Origin: Photobacterium sp. TLY01
GTDB taxonomy: Bacteria > Pseudomonadota > Gammaproteobacteria > Enterobacterales > Vibrionaceae
Assembly: GCF_021432065.1 (NCBI RefSeq)
Contig: NZ_CP090364.1
Span: forward strand, 2,122,601 to 2,186,600
Length of the DNA: 64,000 nt
Direction: 5' to 3'
Shown: in pieces, positions 15,864 to 26,781 of the stretch
How positions within the stretch are numbered: position 1 is the stretch's first letter
How the letters are laid out: each line of letters opens with the position of its first letter
Made by a program: the position numbers and the translations under genes
The notes under the pieces: model-generated
What the model saw: only the letters and a program-made list of their open reading frames with translations
Databases searched by the model: none
Told to the model about the DNA's origin: nothing

Positions 15864-15956
15864 CTGGAAGACGACAAATCGCCTCTTCCAGCGGTCGCTA
15901 CATATAAGCAGCATTCAGACCCCCGGAAGAGTAATCTTCCGGGGGTTTTTCGTTTT
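15864..15956 (+). promoter_or_regulatory. his attenuator (pause, antiterminator and terminator hairpins)
   Basis: All four alternating segments can be read. CTGGAAGA (15864-15871) pairs with TCTTCCAG (15884-15891) as the pause hairpin. CTCTTCC (15883-15889) pairs with GGAAGAG (15925-15931) as the antiterminator. ACCCCCGGAAGA (15919-15930) pairs with TCTTCCGGGGGT (15935-15946) and a T-tract as the terminator. The terminator and antiterminator are mutually exclusive. Confidence 0.93.
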
Positions 15957-16001
15957 AGCACTGAATTTTAAAGATAAATTAAGCATATAGGGAATGTCAT
16001 C

Positions 16002-16898
16002 ATGCAAACACAACGACTACGCATTGCTATCCAGAAGAAAGGACGACTGAGCACTGAATGTAAAGATCTCCTAAAACGCTGCGGTGTGAAGTTTAATCTG
16101 ATCGGTGAGCGCCTTGTCGTTCACTGTGAAAATATGCCTATCGACCTGCTGCTGGTGCGTGATGACGACATTCCCGGTCTGATCATGGATGGTGTCGTCG
16201 ATTTGGGCTTCATCGGTGAAAATGAACTGGAAGAAGTCGGACTAGAGCGGGCAGCGCGAAATGAACCAAGCAACTACACCATGCTGCGCCGCCTGGACTT
16301 TGGTGGCTGCCGCCTGTCGATTGCGATTGACAAAGACGAAGCATATAACGGCCCGCAGGATCTGCAAGGCAAACGCATTGCCACCACCTATCCTCAGCTG
16401 GTGAAGCGCTATATGTCAGAACAGGGCGTGACATTCAGTACCTGTATGCTGAATGGCTCTGTTGAAGTTGCCCCTCGTGCCGGCCTGGCCGATGCCATCT
16501 GTGACCTGGTTTCCACCGGTGCGACTCTCGAAGCCAACGGTCTGAAAGAAGTCGAAGTGATCCTGCAGTCCAAAGCGGTACTGATTCAGCGTTCTGGTGA
16601 TTTCAGCGCTGATAAACAAGCATTGATCGAGCGTCTGTTAACCCGTATGCAAGGTGTGATTCAGGCCAAAGAGTCAAAATACATCATGCTGCACGCACCG
16701 ACTGAATGCCTGGAACAAGTGACAGCTTTACTGCCTGGCGCAGAAGACCCGACCGTTCTGCCGCTGTCTCACGACAAGAGCCGGGTTGCCGTTCACCTGG
16801 TCAGCTCAGAAAATCTGTTCTGGGAAACCATGGAACAACTCAAAGCGCTGGGCGCCAGCTCAATTCTCGTTCTGCCCATTGAGAAAATGATGGAGTAA
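16002..16898 (+). CDS. hisG: ATP phosphoribosyltransferase (long form)
   Basis: HisG condenses ATP and PRPP to phosphoribosyl-ATP, the first and feedback-inhibited step of histidine synthesis. The 298-residue length is the long form with its own C-terminal regulatory ACT-like domain (about residues 225-298), so no HisZ partner is needed. Motifs include [10 protein letters not shown] at the N-terminus and the PRPP-binding segment around [14 protein letters not shown]. It is the first structural gene after the attenuator, 5 bases before hisD. Confidence 0.97.
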   Translation: MQTQRLRIAIQKKGRLSTECKDLLKRCGVKFNLIGERLVVHCENMPIDLLLVRDDDIPGLIMDGVVDLGFIGENELEEVGLERAARNEPSNYTMLRRLDFGGCRLSIAIDKDEAYNGPQDLQGKRIATTYPQLVKRYMSEQGVTFSTCMLNGSVEVAPRAGLADAICDLVSTGATLEANGLKEVEVILQSKAVLIQRSGDFSADKQALIERLLTRMQGVIQAKESKYIMLHAPTECLEQVTALLPGAEDPTVLPLSHDKSRVAVHLVSSENLFWETMEQLKALGASSILVLPIEKMME

Positions 16899-16903
16899 AG
16901 ACC

Positions 16904-18220
16904 ATGAAAACGGTTGTATGGCAATCTCTGAGTGAACAGCAGCGTGAATCGTTACTGCAACGTCCGGCCATCACAGCAGGCGAGAATGTAACGGCCATTG
17001 TGAAAGACATCATTACCGATGTTCGTCAACGTGGCGATGAAGCCTTGCTGGAACTGGCAGAAAAATTCGATAAAGTCCGTCCGGAATCCATCGCAGTCAC
17101 ACAGGAAGAAATTCAGGCCGCCGCTGACAGACTGTCAGAGGACATGAAGCAGGCGCTGCAGCAGGCTTATGCCAACATCGCCAAGTTCCACAAAGCGCAA
17201 AAAGCCAAACCGCTGCAGGTTGAAACACAACCCGGGGTGATCTGTGAGCAGGTCACCCGGCCCATTAATGCCGTTGGTCTTTACATTCCGGGCGGCAGTG
17301 CACCCTTGCCATCGACTGTATTGATGCTGGGCGTACCGGCACAAATTGCCGGATGCCGGCGTGTGGTGCTTTGTTCGCCCCCGCCGATTGCCGATGAGAT
17401 TCTGTATGTCGCTCAACTGTGCGGTATTACCGATGTTTACAATATCGGTGGGGCGCAGGCAGTCGCCGCCATGGCGTACGGTACCGAATCTGTGTCCAGA
17501 GTCGATAAAATTTTCGGCCCGGGGAATGCATTTGTTACCGAGGCCAAACGTCAGGTAAGCAACGATTTCAACGGCGCTGCCATCGACATGCCTGCCGGTC
17601 CGTCTGAAGTCATGGTGATAGCCGACAGCAGCGCCGACCCGGATTTTATTGCAGCAGATTTGCTCAGCCAGGCAGAGCACGGACCTGACTCACAGGTTGT
17701 GCTGGTCACCCCAGAGCCAAGTATCGCCGACCGAGTCGCTGACGCCATTGCCAGTCAGCTCAGCAGTCTGTCCCGGGCCGATATCGCCCGTCAGGCGCTC
17801 GGCTCAAGTCTGATGATCATTGCTGACAGCATCACTCAGTGTGTCTCTATTTCAAATCACTACGGGCCTGAGCACCTGATTGTTCAAACCCGTAACCCAC
17901 GTGATTTAGTGCCCCTGCTGGATAATGCTGGCTCCATTTTCCTGGGTCGCTGGTCACCGGAATCCGTTGGCGATTATGCCTCTGGGACCAACCACGTCCT
18001 GCCGACTTACGGCTATACCAAAACCTACTCCAGCCTGGGCCTGGCCGACTTTACCAAACGGATGACGGTACAGGAACTCAGTGCCGACGGTCTGCTGGAA
18101 CTGGCGCCGACCGTGGAAACCATGGCAACCGCCGAAGGTTTGGACGCACACCGCCGTGCTGTCAGCATCCGGGTAGAAAAAATTAAACAATCACGCGCAT
18201 CGACGTTGAAAGAGGCTTAA
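16904..18220 (+). CDS. hisD: Histidinol dehydrogenase
   Basis: HisD oxidises L-histidinol to L-histidine in two NAD+-dependent steps. The 438-residue protein contains the NAD-binding and family segments [15 protein letters not shown] and PAGPSEV, and the catalytic Glu-His pair in [10 protein letters not shown]. The zinc ligand region [12 protein letters not shown] is present. It lies 5 bases after hisG and 1 base before hisC. Confidence 0.97.
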   Translation: MKTVVWQSLSEQQRESLLQRPAITAGENVTAIVKDIITDVRQRGDEALLELAEKFDKVRPESIAVTQEEIQAAADRLSEDMKQALQQAYANIAKFHKAQKAKPLQVETQPGVICEQVTRPINAVGLYIPGGSAPLPSTVLMLGVPAQIAGCRRVVLCSPPPIADEILYVAQLCGITDVYNIGGAQAVAAMAYGTESVSRVDKIFGPGNAFVTEAKRQVSNDFNGAAIDMPAGPSEVMVIADSSADPDFIAADLLSQAEHGPDSQVVLVTPEPSIADRVADAIASQLSSLSRADIARQALGSSLMIIADSITQCVSISNHYGPEHLIVQTRNPRDLVPLLDNAGSIFLGRWSPESVGDYASGTNHVLPTYGYTKTYSSLGLADFTKRMTVQELSADGLLELAPTVETMATAEGLDAHRRAVSIRVEKIKQSRASTLKEA

Positions 18221-18221
18221 G

Positions 18222-19277
18222 ATGAACCCTGAATTACTGGCTCGTAAAACCATTCGCGACCTCACGCCGTACCAGTCAGCACGCCGCCTGGGTGGCAGTG
18301 GTGACATCTGGCTGAATGCCAACGAGTCGCCGTTCGTCAATGAATTCAAGATTCAGTGTGACCGCCTGAACCGCTACAGTACCTGCCAGCCAGAAGCGCT
18401 GATTCAGGCCTATGCCGATTATGCGCGTGTCGATAAATCTCAGGTACTGACCTCCCGTGGGGCTGACGAAGGGATTGAGCTGCTGGTTCGTACTTTCTGC
18501 GAGCCGAAGCAAGACAGCATTCTTTACTGCCCGCCAACTTACGGCATGTACAGCATCAGCGCCGAAACCTTTGATGTAGGTGTGAAGCAGGTGCCACTGA
18601 CCGCTGACTGGCAGCTGGATTTACCTTCGATTGCTGAAAATCTCGACGGCGTGAAACTGGTGTTTGTCTGCAGCCCGAACAACCCGACCGGCAACCTCAT
18701 CCGCCGGGAAGACATCATCAGCCTGCTGAACATGACGCAGGACAAAGCCCTGGTGGTGATGGACGAAGCCTATATTGATTTCTGTCCGGAAGCTTCGACC
18801 GTTGATTTACTGGCACAATTTCCGAACCTGGTGATCCTGCGCACCCTGTCCAAAGCCTTTGCGCTGGCTGGTCTGCGCTGTGGTTTTACGCTGGCGAACG
18901 CTGTGGTGATAGATTTGCTGCTAAAAGTCATTGCGCCTTACCCGGTGCCTGTTCCTGTGGCCGATATTGCCGTTCAGGCCCTGTCGCCCGCCGGTCTGGC
19001 CAGAACCAAATTCCAGGTGCTCGACCTGAGCGCCAACCGTGCTTACCTGCAGGCAGGACTGAGTATGTTACCCGGCGTGACGGTCTACGACGGCTATGGG
19101 AACTATCTGCTGGTGCGTTTTCCCGACGGGGACGCCTTGTTCAAAGCCCTGTGGGACAACGGCATTATTTTACGCCGCTCGCCGATCGAAAACTGTATCC
19201 GTATCAGTATCGGCAGCCGGGATGAGTGCGAGAAGACCCTGGCCTTCATCCGCACTCAGCTGGAAAAGATTTCGTAA
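18222..19277 (+). CDS. hisC: Histidinol-phosphate aminotransferase
   Basis: HisC is a PLP enzyme that transfers an amino group from glutamate to imidazole-acetol phosphate. In its 351 residues are the fold-type I marks [16 protein letters not shown] and the PLP lysine in [14 protein letters not shown] (about residue 211). The start follows the hisD stop by a single base. Confidence 0.97.
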   Translation: MNPELLARKTIRDLTPYQSARRLGGSGDIWLNANESPFVNEFKIQCDRLNRYSTCQPEALIQAYADYARVDKSQVLTSRGADEGIELLVRTFCEPKQDSILYCPPTYGMYSISAETFDVGVKQVPLTADWQLDLPSIAENLDGVKLVFVCSPNNPTGNLIRREDIISLLNMTQDKALVVMDEAYIDFCPEASTVDLLAQFPNLVILRTLSKAFALAGLRCGFTLANAVVIDLLLKVIAPYPVPVPVADIAVQALSPAGLARTKFQVLDLSANRAYLQAGLSMLPGVTVYDGYGNYLLVRFPDGDALFKALWDNGIILRRSPIENCIRISIGSRDECEKTLAFIRTQLEKIS

Positions 19278-19294
19278 TTTGGAAGGATTCTATT

Positions 19295-20364
19295 GTGAGC
19301 AAGGAAAAAATTCTCTTTATTGATCGCGACGGCACGCTGATTGCCGAACCGCCGGTAGACTTTCAGGTCGATCGGCTGGACAAACTTGAGCTTGAGCCAT
19401 TCGTCATCCCTGCCCTGCTAAAACTGCAGGATGCCGGCTACAATCTGGTCATGGTGACCAATCAGGACGGGCTGGGCACAGACAGCTACCCGCAGGCGGA
19501 CTTTGACGCCCCACACAATATGATGATGGCCATTTTCGAGTCTCAGGGCGTTCGCTTTGATGAGGTGCTAATCTGTCCGCACTTTGAACACGACAACTGC
19601 AGTTGCCGCAAGCCAAAGCTTGGCCTGGTTAAAGACTACCTGCAACAGGGCCGGGTCGATTTTGCCACCTCTGCGGTGATCGGCGATCGTCAGACCGATC
19701 TGCAGCTGGCCAGTAACATGGCAATCCGGGGGATTCAGTACCAGCGTGAAAACCTGGGCTGGGCGCAAATTGTGGCCGACCTGACCACTCGCCCACGCAT
19801 TGCTGAAGTAGTCCGCAAAACCAAAGAAACCGATATCAGAGTGAAGGTTAATCTGGATCAGTCCGGTGGAAACGTGATTGAGACCGGTCTGGGCTTTTTC
19901 GATCACATGCTGGATCAGATTGCGACCCACGGTGGGTTCCAGCTCATCCTGACCGTCGATGGCGACCTGCACATTGATGATCACCACAGTGTGGAAGATA
20001 CCGCGCTGGCTCTGGGTCAGGCGCTGAAAGAAGCGCTGGGCGACAAGCGCGGTATTGGCCGCTTTGGTTTCAGCCTGCCCATGGACGAGTGTCTGGCCCA
20101 GTGTGCGCTGGACCTGTCCGGCCGCCCCTACCTGAAATTCGATGCCAAGTTCAGCCGTGAGAATGTCGGTGATCTGTCAACGGAAATGGTCCCGCACTTC
20201 TTCCGTTCTCTGACCGATACCCTGGCCTGCACGCTGCACCTTTCTTCCGATGGCAACAATGATCACCACATCGTTGAAAGCCTGTTTAAAGCCTTTGGCC
20301 GTACTTTACGCCAGGCGATTAAAGTGGAAGGCAACGAGCTGCCAAGCAGTAAAGGGGTGCTGTA

Positions 20365-20365
<1 letters not shown>
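19295..20365 (+). CDS. hisB: Bifunctional histidinol-phosphatase/imidazoleglycerol-phosphate dehydratase
   Basis: A 356-residue fusion. Its N-terminal HAD phosphatase (FIDRDGTL; zinc loop with CPH and CSCRKPK) removes phosphate from histidinol-P. Its C-terminal dehydratase ([28 protein letters not shown] and [14 protein letters not shown]) acts on imidazoleglycerol-P. The start is GTG 19295, with GGAAGG eight bases upstream; it gives the N-terminus [13 protein letters not shown], in line with E. coli HisB (355 residues). The stop overlaps the hisH start by one base (TAATG). Confidence 0.96.
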
Positions 20366-21749
<1,384 letters not shown>

Positions 21750-21762
21750 TAAGGAGCCTGAG

Positions 21763-22536
21763 ATGTTAGCAAAACGCATTATTCCCTGCCTGGATGTCCG
21801 TGACGGCCAGGTCGTTAAGGGCGTTCAGTTCCGTAATCACGAAATCATCGGTGACATCGTGCCGCTGGCAAAGCGCTATGCAGAAGAAGGGGCTGATGAG
21901 CTGGTTTTTTACGATATCACAGCGTCCAGCGACGGCCGTGTGGTAGACAAAAGCTGGGTCGAACGCGTCGCTGAAGTCATCGACATTCCGTTCTGTGTCG
22001 CCGGCGGGATTAAATCTGCCGACGATGCCCGGCAAATTCTGCAATTTGGCGCCGATAAGATTTCTATCAACTCACCGGCGCTTGCCAACCCTGCGCTGAT
22101 CACTGAGCTGGCTGATAAATTCGGCGTGCAGTGTATTGTAGTGGGGATCGATTCTTACTTTGATGCCAAAACCGGCCAGTATCAGGTGTACCAGTTTACC
22201 GGTGATGAAAGCCGCACTCAGGTCACCCAATGGCAAACCGCGGACTGGATTGAGGAAGTGCAGCACCGCGGTGCCGGTGAAATCGTGCTGAACATGATGA
22301 ATCAGGATGGTGTTCGCCAGGGCTATGATCTGACTCAGCTCAATCTGGTGCGCGACCTTTGCAAAGTGCCGCTTATTGCCTCCGGCGGTGCCGGTGAAAT
22401 GGCACATTTTGCCGATGCCTTTAATCTCGCCAGAGTCGACGGCGCGCTGGCCGCTTCTGTTTTCCACAAACAGATCATTCATATTGGCGAACTCAAGCAA
22501 TACCTTAAACAACAACAGGTGGAGATCCGACTATGA
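21763..22536 (+). CDS. hisF: Imidazole glycerol phosphate synthase, cyclase subunit
   Basis: HisF uses ammonia from HisH to convert PRFAR to imidazoleglycerol-P and AICAR, linking histidine and purine synthesis. A 257-residue barrel with catalytic Asp11 in IPCLDVRDG and a second Asp in VVGIDSYFD (about 130). ATG 21763, with AAGGAG upstream, gives the conserved [13 protein letters not shown]-terminus; an open frame extends further upstream but is not needed. It overlaps hisI by four bases (ATGA). Confidence 0.97.
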   Translation: MLAKRIIPCLDVRDGQVVKGVQFRNHEIIGDIVPLAKRYAEEGADELVFYDITASSDGRVVDKSWVERVAEVIDIPFCVAGGIKSADDARQILQFGADKISINSPALANPALITELADKFGVQCIVVGIDSYFDAKTGQYQVYQFTGDESRTQVTQWQTADWIEEVQHRGAGEIVLNMMNQDGVRQGYDLTQLNLVRDLCKVPLIASGGAGEMAHFADAFNLARVDGALAASVFHKQIIHIGELKQYLKQQQVEIRL

Positions 22537-23165
22537 GCCTGAACAATGAAATTAATTGGGACAAGGTCGACGGTCTGGTCCCTGCCGTAGTACAGGACAG
22601 CCGCAGTGGCCAGGTGTTGATGCTGGGCTACATGAATGATGAAGCCCTGAGCAAAACGCTGGATACCCGCCAGGTGACCTTCTGGTCACGCAGCAAACAA
22701 CGGCTTTGGACCAAAGGTGAAACATCCGGCAATGTGCTGCAACTCAAGCAGATTCAGCTCGACTGCGACCAAGACACCCTGCTGGTCAGCGCCGAGCCTG
22801 TTGGTCCCACCTGCCATCTTGGCACCACCACCTGCTTTGATAAAGGCACGACCGATAGCGGTGACACTGCCACCGCCCCTGATCTGGTGTTTCTTCACCG
22901 ACTGGAGCAAGTGCTGGCAGCCCGTAAAGGTGCTGATCCTGAGTCCTCTTACACCGCCAGCCTTTACGCGCGCGGCACCAAGCGGATTTCGCAGAAGGTG
23001 GGCGAAGAAGGCGTTGAAGTCGCGCTTGCGGCAACGGCGGGTGACAAAGAAGAGGTAATTTCTGAATCCGCTGACCTGATGTATCACCTGATCGTGCTGC
23101 TGCAAGATCAGGGACTGAGCCTGTCTGATGTGATTGCCAAACTGCAGGAAAGGCACAAAGGCTAA
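22533..23165 (+). CDS. hisI: Bifunctional PR-AMP cyclohydrolase/PR-ATP pyrophosphatase
   Basis: A 210-residue HisIE fusion that performs steps 2 and 3. The N-terminal cyclohydrolase has [17 protein letters not shown] and the metal site DCDQDTLL. The C-terminal pyrophosphatase (about residues 115-210) is a MazG-like helical domain with [12 protein letters not shown] and [12 protein letters not shown]. It is the last gene of the operon and is followed by a terminator. Confidence 0.96.
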   Translation: MSLNNEINWDKVDGLVPAVVQDSRSGQVLMLGYMNDEALSKTLDTRQVTFWSRSKQRLWTKGETSGNVLQLKQIQLDCDQDTLLVSAEPVGPTCHLGTTTCFDKGTTDSGDTATAPDLVFLHRLEQVLAARKGADPESSYTASLYARGTKRISQKVGEEGVEVALAATAGDKEEVISESADLMYHLIVLLQDQGLSLSDVIAKLQERHKG

Positions 23166-23185
23166 AGCCTGAGACAAACTCCATT

Positions 23186-23216
23186 AAAAAAGGAAGCTTC
23201 AACCGCTTCCTTTTTT
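23186..23216. terminator. Bidirectional terminator between the his operon and tdk
   Basis: AAAAAAGGAAGC (23186-23197) pairs with GCTTCCTTTTTT (23205-23216) over a 7-base loop, serving the convergent his operon and tdk. Confidence 0.9.
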
Positions 23217-23237
23217 GTTTTCATTACGCTGGCTTTA

Positions 23238-23840
23238 TCAGGCGCTTTTCGCGGCCTGACGAGCTTGCTCCATCGCTTCTTTATAATGCTTCCGGCAAAC
23301 CGATACGTATCTGTCGTTACCACCGATTTCAACCTGATCCCCATCAGCAATCGCTTTACCCGAGGCATCATGGCGGATCACCATGTTCGCTTTTCGGCCG
23401 CAGTGACAAACGGTTTTCAGTTCGACCAGTTTATCGGCCCAAGCCAGCAGATACTGACTGCCTTCGAACAGCTCGCCACGAAAATCGGTACGTAAACCAT
23501 AGCAAAGCACAGGAATATCCAGTTTATCGACCACTTCAGTAAGCTGGTGAACCTGCGCCTTTGTCAGAAACTGGCATTCATCCATTAACACGCAATCAAC
23601 GCGCGACAAGCTGTTCATCTCAGACAGCTTGTCCCACAGATTATCTTCCGGACGATACAGTTCGGCTTCTTCAGACAAGCCAATTCGCGAACTGACCTTG
23701 CCCTGACCAAACCGGTTATCAATCGCCGCGGTAAAAATGACCGGCGACATCCCGCGTTCACGATAATTAAATGACGACTGCAACAGCGTCGTCGACTTCC
23801 CGGCATTCATCGCCGAGTAATAAAAATACATTTGCGCCAT
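23238..23840 (-). CDS. tdk: Thymidine kinase
   Basis: Tdk phosphorylates thymidine to dTMP (pyrimidine salvage). The 200-residue type II kinase has a P-loop in [13 protein letters not shown], the DECQFL motif, and C-terminal zinc cysteines (CHCGRKAN and the later VSVCRKHY). The start at 23840 gives [15 protein letters not shown], the conserved N-terminus of the family; a longer in-frame extension upstream has no family resemblance. tdk, hns and adhE are also close together in E. coli. Confidence 0.96.
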   Translation of the reverse strand: MAQMYFYYSAMNAGKSTTLLQSSFNYRERGMSPVIFTAAIDNRFGQGKVSSRIGLSEEAELYRPEDNLWDKLSEMNSLSRVDCVLMDECQFLTKAQVHQLTEVVDKLDIPVLCYGLRTDFRGELFEGSQYLLAWADKLVELKTVCHCGRKANMVIRHDASGKAIADGDQVEIGGNDRYVSVCRKHYKEAMEQARQAAKSA

Positions 23841-23961
23841 CAGGCTTTCCGCATCACTCTGAATGTCGCAAGATGCTACCGAAGAAGCATGCGAATTGGA
23901 AGTCTGGCTCCCCGCTTCATGCGGTAAAGCCTTTTTGCGGTGACTTCCTGTACACCGAGAT

Positions 23962-23992
23962 AAAAAAACCGGCTCAGTGCATACCAAGCCGG
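23962..23992 (-). terminator. Terminator of the riboswitch-controlled transporter gene
   Basis: On the minus strand CCGGCT pairs with AGCCGG over a 12-base loop and is followed by seven T's. It sits about 40 bases after the transporter stop codon and before tdk. Confidence 0.75.
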
Positions 23993-24033
23993 CTCAATGC
24001 CATTTTACGGCAGGGATCTTATTTAAACTGCGC

Positions 24034-25620
24034 TCATGCGCCTTTCAGCGGACGTTTAGCAATCCAGCCAAGGCAGACACAAACCAGTAAGAATGCAACC
24101 GTTGCGGCCACGAAAGAGACCGCCAGAGAATTGGTCATCCCTAACACGGTAAAACCTACCGCAGCGACGAGTGCCACAGATAATGCGTAAGGCAACTGTG
24201 TTGACACATGATCAATGTGATTACAGCGCGCGCCCGTTGAAGAGAGTATGGTGGTGTCTGAAATCGGCGAGCAGTGATCACCAAACACAGAACCCGCCAG
24301 TACCGCGCCAAGCATAGGCAGAATCAGGCTGATTTCAGTGGCTGCTGCCAGATCACCCGCAATCGGCAGCATGATCCCAAACGTGCCCCAGGACGTACCG
24401 GTTGAGAAAGCCATAATACCGGCCAGCAGGAACAAAATCACAGGCAACCAGACAGGGTTAATATTGCCCTGAACCAGAGTCGACAGGAATTTACCTGTTG
24501 CCATATCGCTGATAATGCTGCCGATTGTCCAGGCGAAGAACAAAATCAGAATGGCACCAAACATAGATTTCGCACCAATCCATATAGCATGCAGAATCTG
24601 CTTGACCGGAATGGCCTGACGTCCAACAGCAACCAGTGCCGAGAATAACCCCAACAGGCCACCGTAACACAAAGAGGCACCAACATTGGTAGACTCAAAT
24701 GCGCCGAGAATAGAAAAAGCTTTAACGTCCGCCTGCAAACTCTGATAGCCGGTGAAAATCATGAAGAATAATGTCGCGGCAACCAGCACCAGAATCGGAA
24801 TAATGAGATCGCCGACTTTGCCATTCTCGCTTTCTTCAATCTCGAGTTCATCATTCAAATCTTTGGCTTCAGCGTGAATTTCTTCTTTGTCGAAACCGCG
24901 AGCATGACTTGCCTGAACTTCATGCTTCTTCATCAGACCTACATCTAATTGGAACCAGGCGACAACGAATACCATCAGCAGTGCAAACACAGCGTAAAAA
25001 TTCATGGGTGCCAATTGTATAAAGGCACTTAACGCAGAATATTCAGTCACACCATGTGAAATCAGAATACCACCCACCACAGTAATGATATATGCGCCCC
25101 AGCTTGAAGCCGGCATCAGTACACACATAGGTGCAGCAGTGGAGTCCAGAATATAAGCCAGTTTTGAGCGGGAAACATAAAATCGGTCGGTGACCGGCCG
25201 GGAGATCGAGCCAACCGCCAGGCTGTTGAAATAATCATCGACAAAAATAAACACGCCAAGAAAAGCCGCTAAAAGTTTCGCACCGCGTTTGCTTTTAATC
25301 TTAGTCTGCGCCCAGAGTGCGAAGGCTCGCGTACCACCAGAGAGCGTCAGTAATGCTGTGGTCATGCCTAATAAAAGCAAGAAAGCAACAATACTCATAT
25401 TCCAGGTATTGATGCTGCCACCATCGATAAACAGCCCTTCAACTTTCTCTCTTAAATAAGAAACCGTATGAGACAGACTGAAATCCGTCAGCAATAACGC
25501 CCCGATCAAAATGCCGATGCCCAGCGAGAGAAGCACTCGTCGCGTGAGAATAGCAAGGCTCAACGCCACCAGGGGCGGTAAAATGGAAATGGAAGACTGG
25601 GAAAAATCTACTAGGTTCAT
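24034..25620 (-). CDS. NhaC-family transporter under lysine riboswitch control (probable lysine transporter, LysW type)
   Basis: A 528-residue integral membrane protein of the NhaC Na+/H+ antiporter superfamily (PF03553), with about a dozen hydrophobic segments. A long charged loop (about residues 235-270, containing HEVQASHARGFDKEE and DLNDELEIEE) divides two homologous halves; SAGTSWGTFG-like and VFGDHCSPISDTT motifs are typical. Sequence family alone would suggest sodium/proton antiport. The complete lysine riboswitch directly upstream instead points to lysine uptake, as proposed in comparative genomics for LysW. The start is ATG 25620 with a GAG ribosome site buried in a hairpin; an upstream in-frame extension lies inside the leader and is rejected. 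Confidence 0.9.
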   Translation of the reverse strand: MNLVDFSQSSISILPPLVALSLAILTRRVLLSLGIGILIGALLLTDFSLSHTVSYLREKVEGLFIDGGSINTWNMSIVAFLLLLGMTTALLTLSGGTRAFALWAQTKIKSKRGAKLLAAFLGVFIFVDDYFNSLAVGSISRPVTDRFYVSRSKLAYILDSTAAPMCVLMPASSWGAYIITVVGGILISHGVTEYSALSAFIQLAPMNFYAVFALLMVFVVAWFQLDVGLMKKHEVQASHARGFDKEEIHAEAKDLNDELEIEESENGKVGDLIIPILVLVAATLFFMIFTGYQSLQADVKAFSILGAFESTNVGASLCYGGLLGLFSALVAVGRQAIPVKQILHAIWIGAKSMFGAILILFFAWTIGSIISDMATGKFLSTLVQGNINPVWLPVILFLLAGIMAFSTGTSWGTFGIMLPIAGDLAAATEISLILPMLGAVLAGSVFGDHCSPISDTTILSSTGARCNHIDHVSTQLPYALSVALVAAVGFTVLGMTNSLAVSFVAATVAFLLVCVCLGWIAKRPLKGA

Positions 25621-25653
25621 GATCTCTACTACAACCGATCGTGGTTGGAGATC
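25621..25653 (-). promoter_or_regulatory. Start-sequestering hairpin of the lysine riboswitch
   Basis: GATCTC pairs with GAGATC (25648-25653 with 25621-25626) around an inner CAACC/GGTTG stem, covering the ribosome site next to the ATG. The 3' strand of aptamer P1, CTACTGT (25736-25730), is perfectly complementary to ACAGTAG (25659-25653) at the foot of this hairpin. The aptamer and the sequestering fold therefore compete, implying control of translation. Confidence 0.7.
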
Positions 25654-25729
25654 TACTGTTAAACACGGTACCGGTGTCAGCCGTGATGGGAAGCGATATA
25701 GGAAAGAAGCTGCAGCCTCTCCCGACCCC

Positions 25730-25905
25730 ACAGTAGCGCTCCATAGTTAATTGTAAGTTACTATGGCAGTGTTATCCCTTTCGGTGACAACCCCAGCAAG
25801 GTGATTTGACAGATCCGCCTTACTTCGGCATTAGCTCCTTTCACTGACGTTCTTCGGGGTCACCTCCCGCCAGTTACTGATAGATAATGCACCTCTACCC
25901 TTAGT
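25730..25905 (-). ncRNA. Lysine riboswitch (L box) aptamer
   Basis: Read on the minus strand, the leader contains the L-box landmarks in order: GTAGAGGTGC at the 5' side of P1, an AGTA in the first junction arm, GCCGAAG, GGGTTGTCACCGAAAGG, and a closing GGAGCGCTACT that re-forms P1 (GTAG with CTAC). This matches the conserved core of lysine riboswitches. It lies 110 bases upstream of the NhaC-family start codon. Confidence 0.93.
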
Positions 25906-25918
25906 CAAGGAATCGCGT

Positions 25919-25946
25919 ATTCTACTTTTTGTTATCTGATTTGCAA
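25919..25946 (-). promoter_or_regulatory. Promoter of the lysine-riboswitch transcript
   Basis: On the minus strand TTGCAA (25946-25941) and TAGAAT (25924-25919) are 16 bases apart and would start transcription just before the aptamer. Confidence 0.6.
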
Positions 25947-26279
25947 CCACAGAAAGCCAATATCTGCTACTTTGGATTAATACGACTGCACTAATCTTCT
26001 GTATTTACTTACATTTACCCCAAAAACACTCTGTAAATTAATATGAAATTATTAGCATTGCAGCCAGTTAAAATATTCGTACTTTACCATTTTATTAACA
26101 AGCAAAAAAACGAATGTGATCGCCATTCATTGCTCCAAGATAAAGCTCAAGTATAAAAAACCGTCTGATTAATAATGTAAGTTGACGATTTTATTTGGCA
26201 GTTGGGTTTAAAAAGTATTATTATTGCAGATATAAAGTGACTCATTAATAATTAGTATAACGCCAACAGGAAATTTGAA
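25947..26279. other. AT-rich region upstream of hns
   Basis: A 333-base AT-rich stretch between the divergent riboswitch transcript and hns. It holds a TTGACG (26182-26187) that could be a -35 element for hns, with TTTAAA 19 bases on, but the spacing is poor. The length and AT content fit autoregulation by H-NS. No gene was seen. Confidence 0.35.
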
Positions 26280-26672
26280 ATGTCTGATGCAATGAAAGCG
26301 CTATTAAACCTTCGTAGTCTTCGTGCTCTTGCTCGCGAATATTCACTGGAGCAACTGAAAGAAGCCCTGGAAAAACTTCAGACCGTGGTTGACGAACGTG
26401 AAGAATCAGAAGCGGAAGAAATCGCGAAAGAAAAAGAGCGCGAAGAAAAACTGAAGCAATACCGAGATATGCTACTGGCTGATGGTATTGATCCAGAAGA
26501 GCTGATGGCTAACATTGGTAAAGCAAAAACTAAGCGTGCAGCACGTCCGCCTAAATACAAGTTCATCGATGAAAACGGTGAAGAGAAAACCTGGACCGGC
26601 CAAGGCCGTACGCCAAGTGCACTTAAAAAAGCACTGGAAGAAGGTAAATCTCTGGACGACTTCAAACTTTGA
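26280..26672 (+). CDS. hns: H-NS family nucleoid-structuring protein
   Basis: A 130-residue H-NS-like protein that binds AT-rich DNA and silences transcription. The N-terminal two-thirds is a charged coiled-coil oligomerisation region (about residues 1-65), then a basic linker ([13 protein letters not shown]), then the DNA-binding domain with the AT-hook-like [12 protein letters not shown] (QGR at 108-110). AGGAAA lies seven bases before ATG 26280. A strong terminator follows. It is likely the main chromosomal copy (VicH in Vibrio cholerae) rather than a plasmid paralogue, given its core-genome setting. Confidence 0.95.
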   Translation: MSDAMKALLNLRSLRALAREYSLEQLKEALEKLQTVVDEREESEAEEIAKEKEREEKLKQYRDMLLADGIDPEELMANIGKAKTKRAARPPKYKFIDENGEEKTWTGQGRTPSALKKALEEGKSLDDFKL

Positions 26673-26699
26673 TCACCCAAGCTTGATCGTCCATGAACC

Positions 26700-26729
26700 A
26701 AAAAGCCCGGCATTGATGCCGGGCTTTTT
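26700..26729. terminator. Bidirectional terminator after hns
   Basis: AAAAAGCCCGGCA (26700-26712) pairs with TGCCGGGCTTTTT (26717-26729) over TTGA; it serves hns and the convergent transglycosylase gene. Confidence 0.93.
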
Positions 26730-26781
26730 ATTATTCGCAATAAATCGTCAATGTCGTTTTTTTGTTCAGCTCACTTTGCGG

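Noticed and set aside
19226-19294. N-terminal extension of hisB overlapping hisC
   Set aside because: GTG 19295 has a proper ribosome site and gives the known HisB N-terminus; the extension matches no family sequence.
23841-23987. N-terminal extension of thymidine kinase
   Set aside because: Thymidine kinases of this type start at MAQMYFYYS; the extra 49 codons have no family resemblance.
25621-25731. N-terminal extension of the NhaC-family protein
   Set aside because: It would translate the lysine riboswitch expression platform and aptamer edge; the sequence is not membrane-protein-like.
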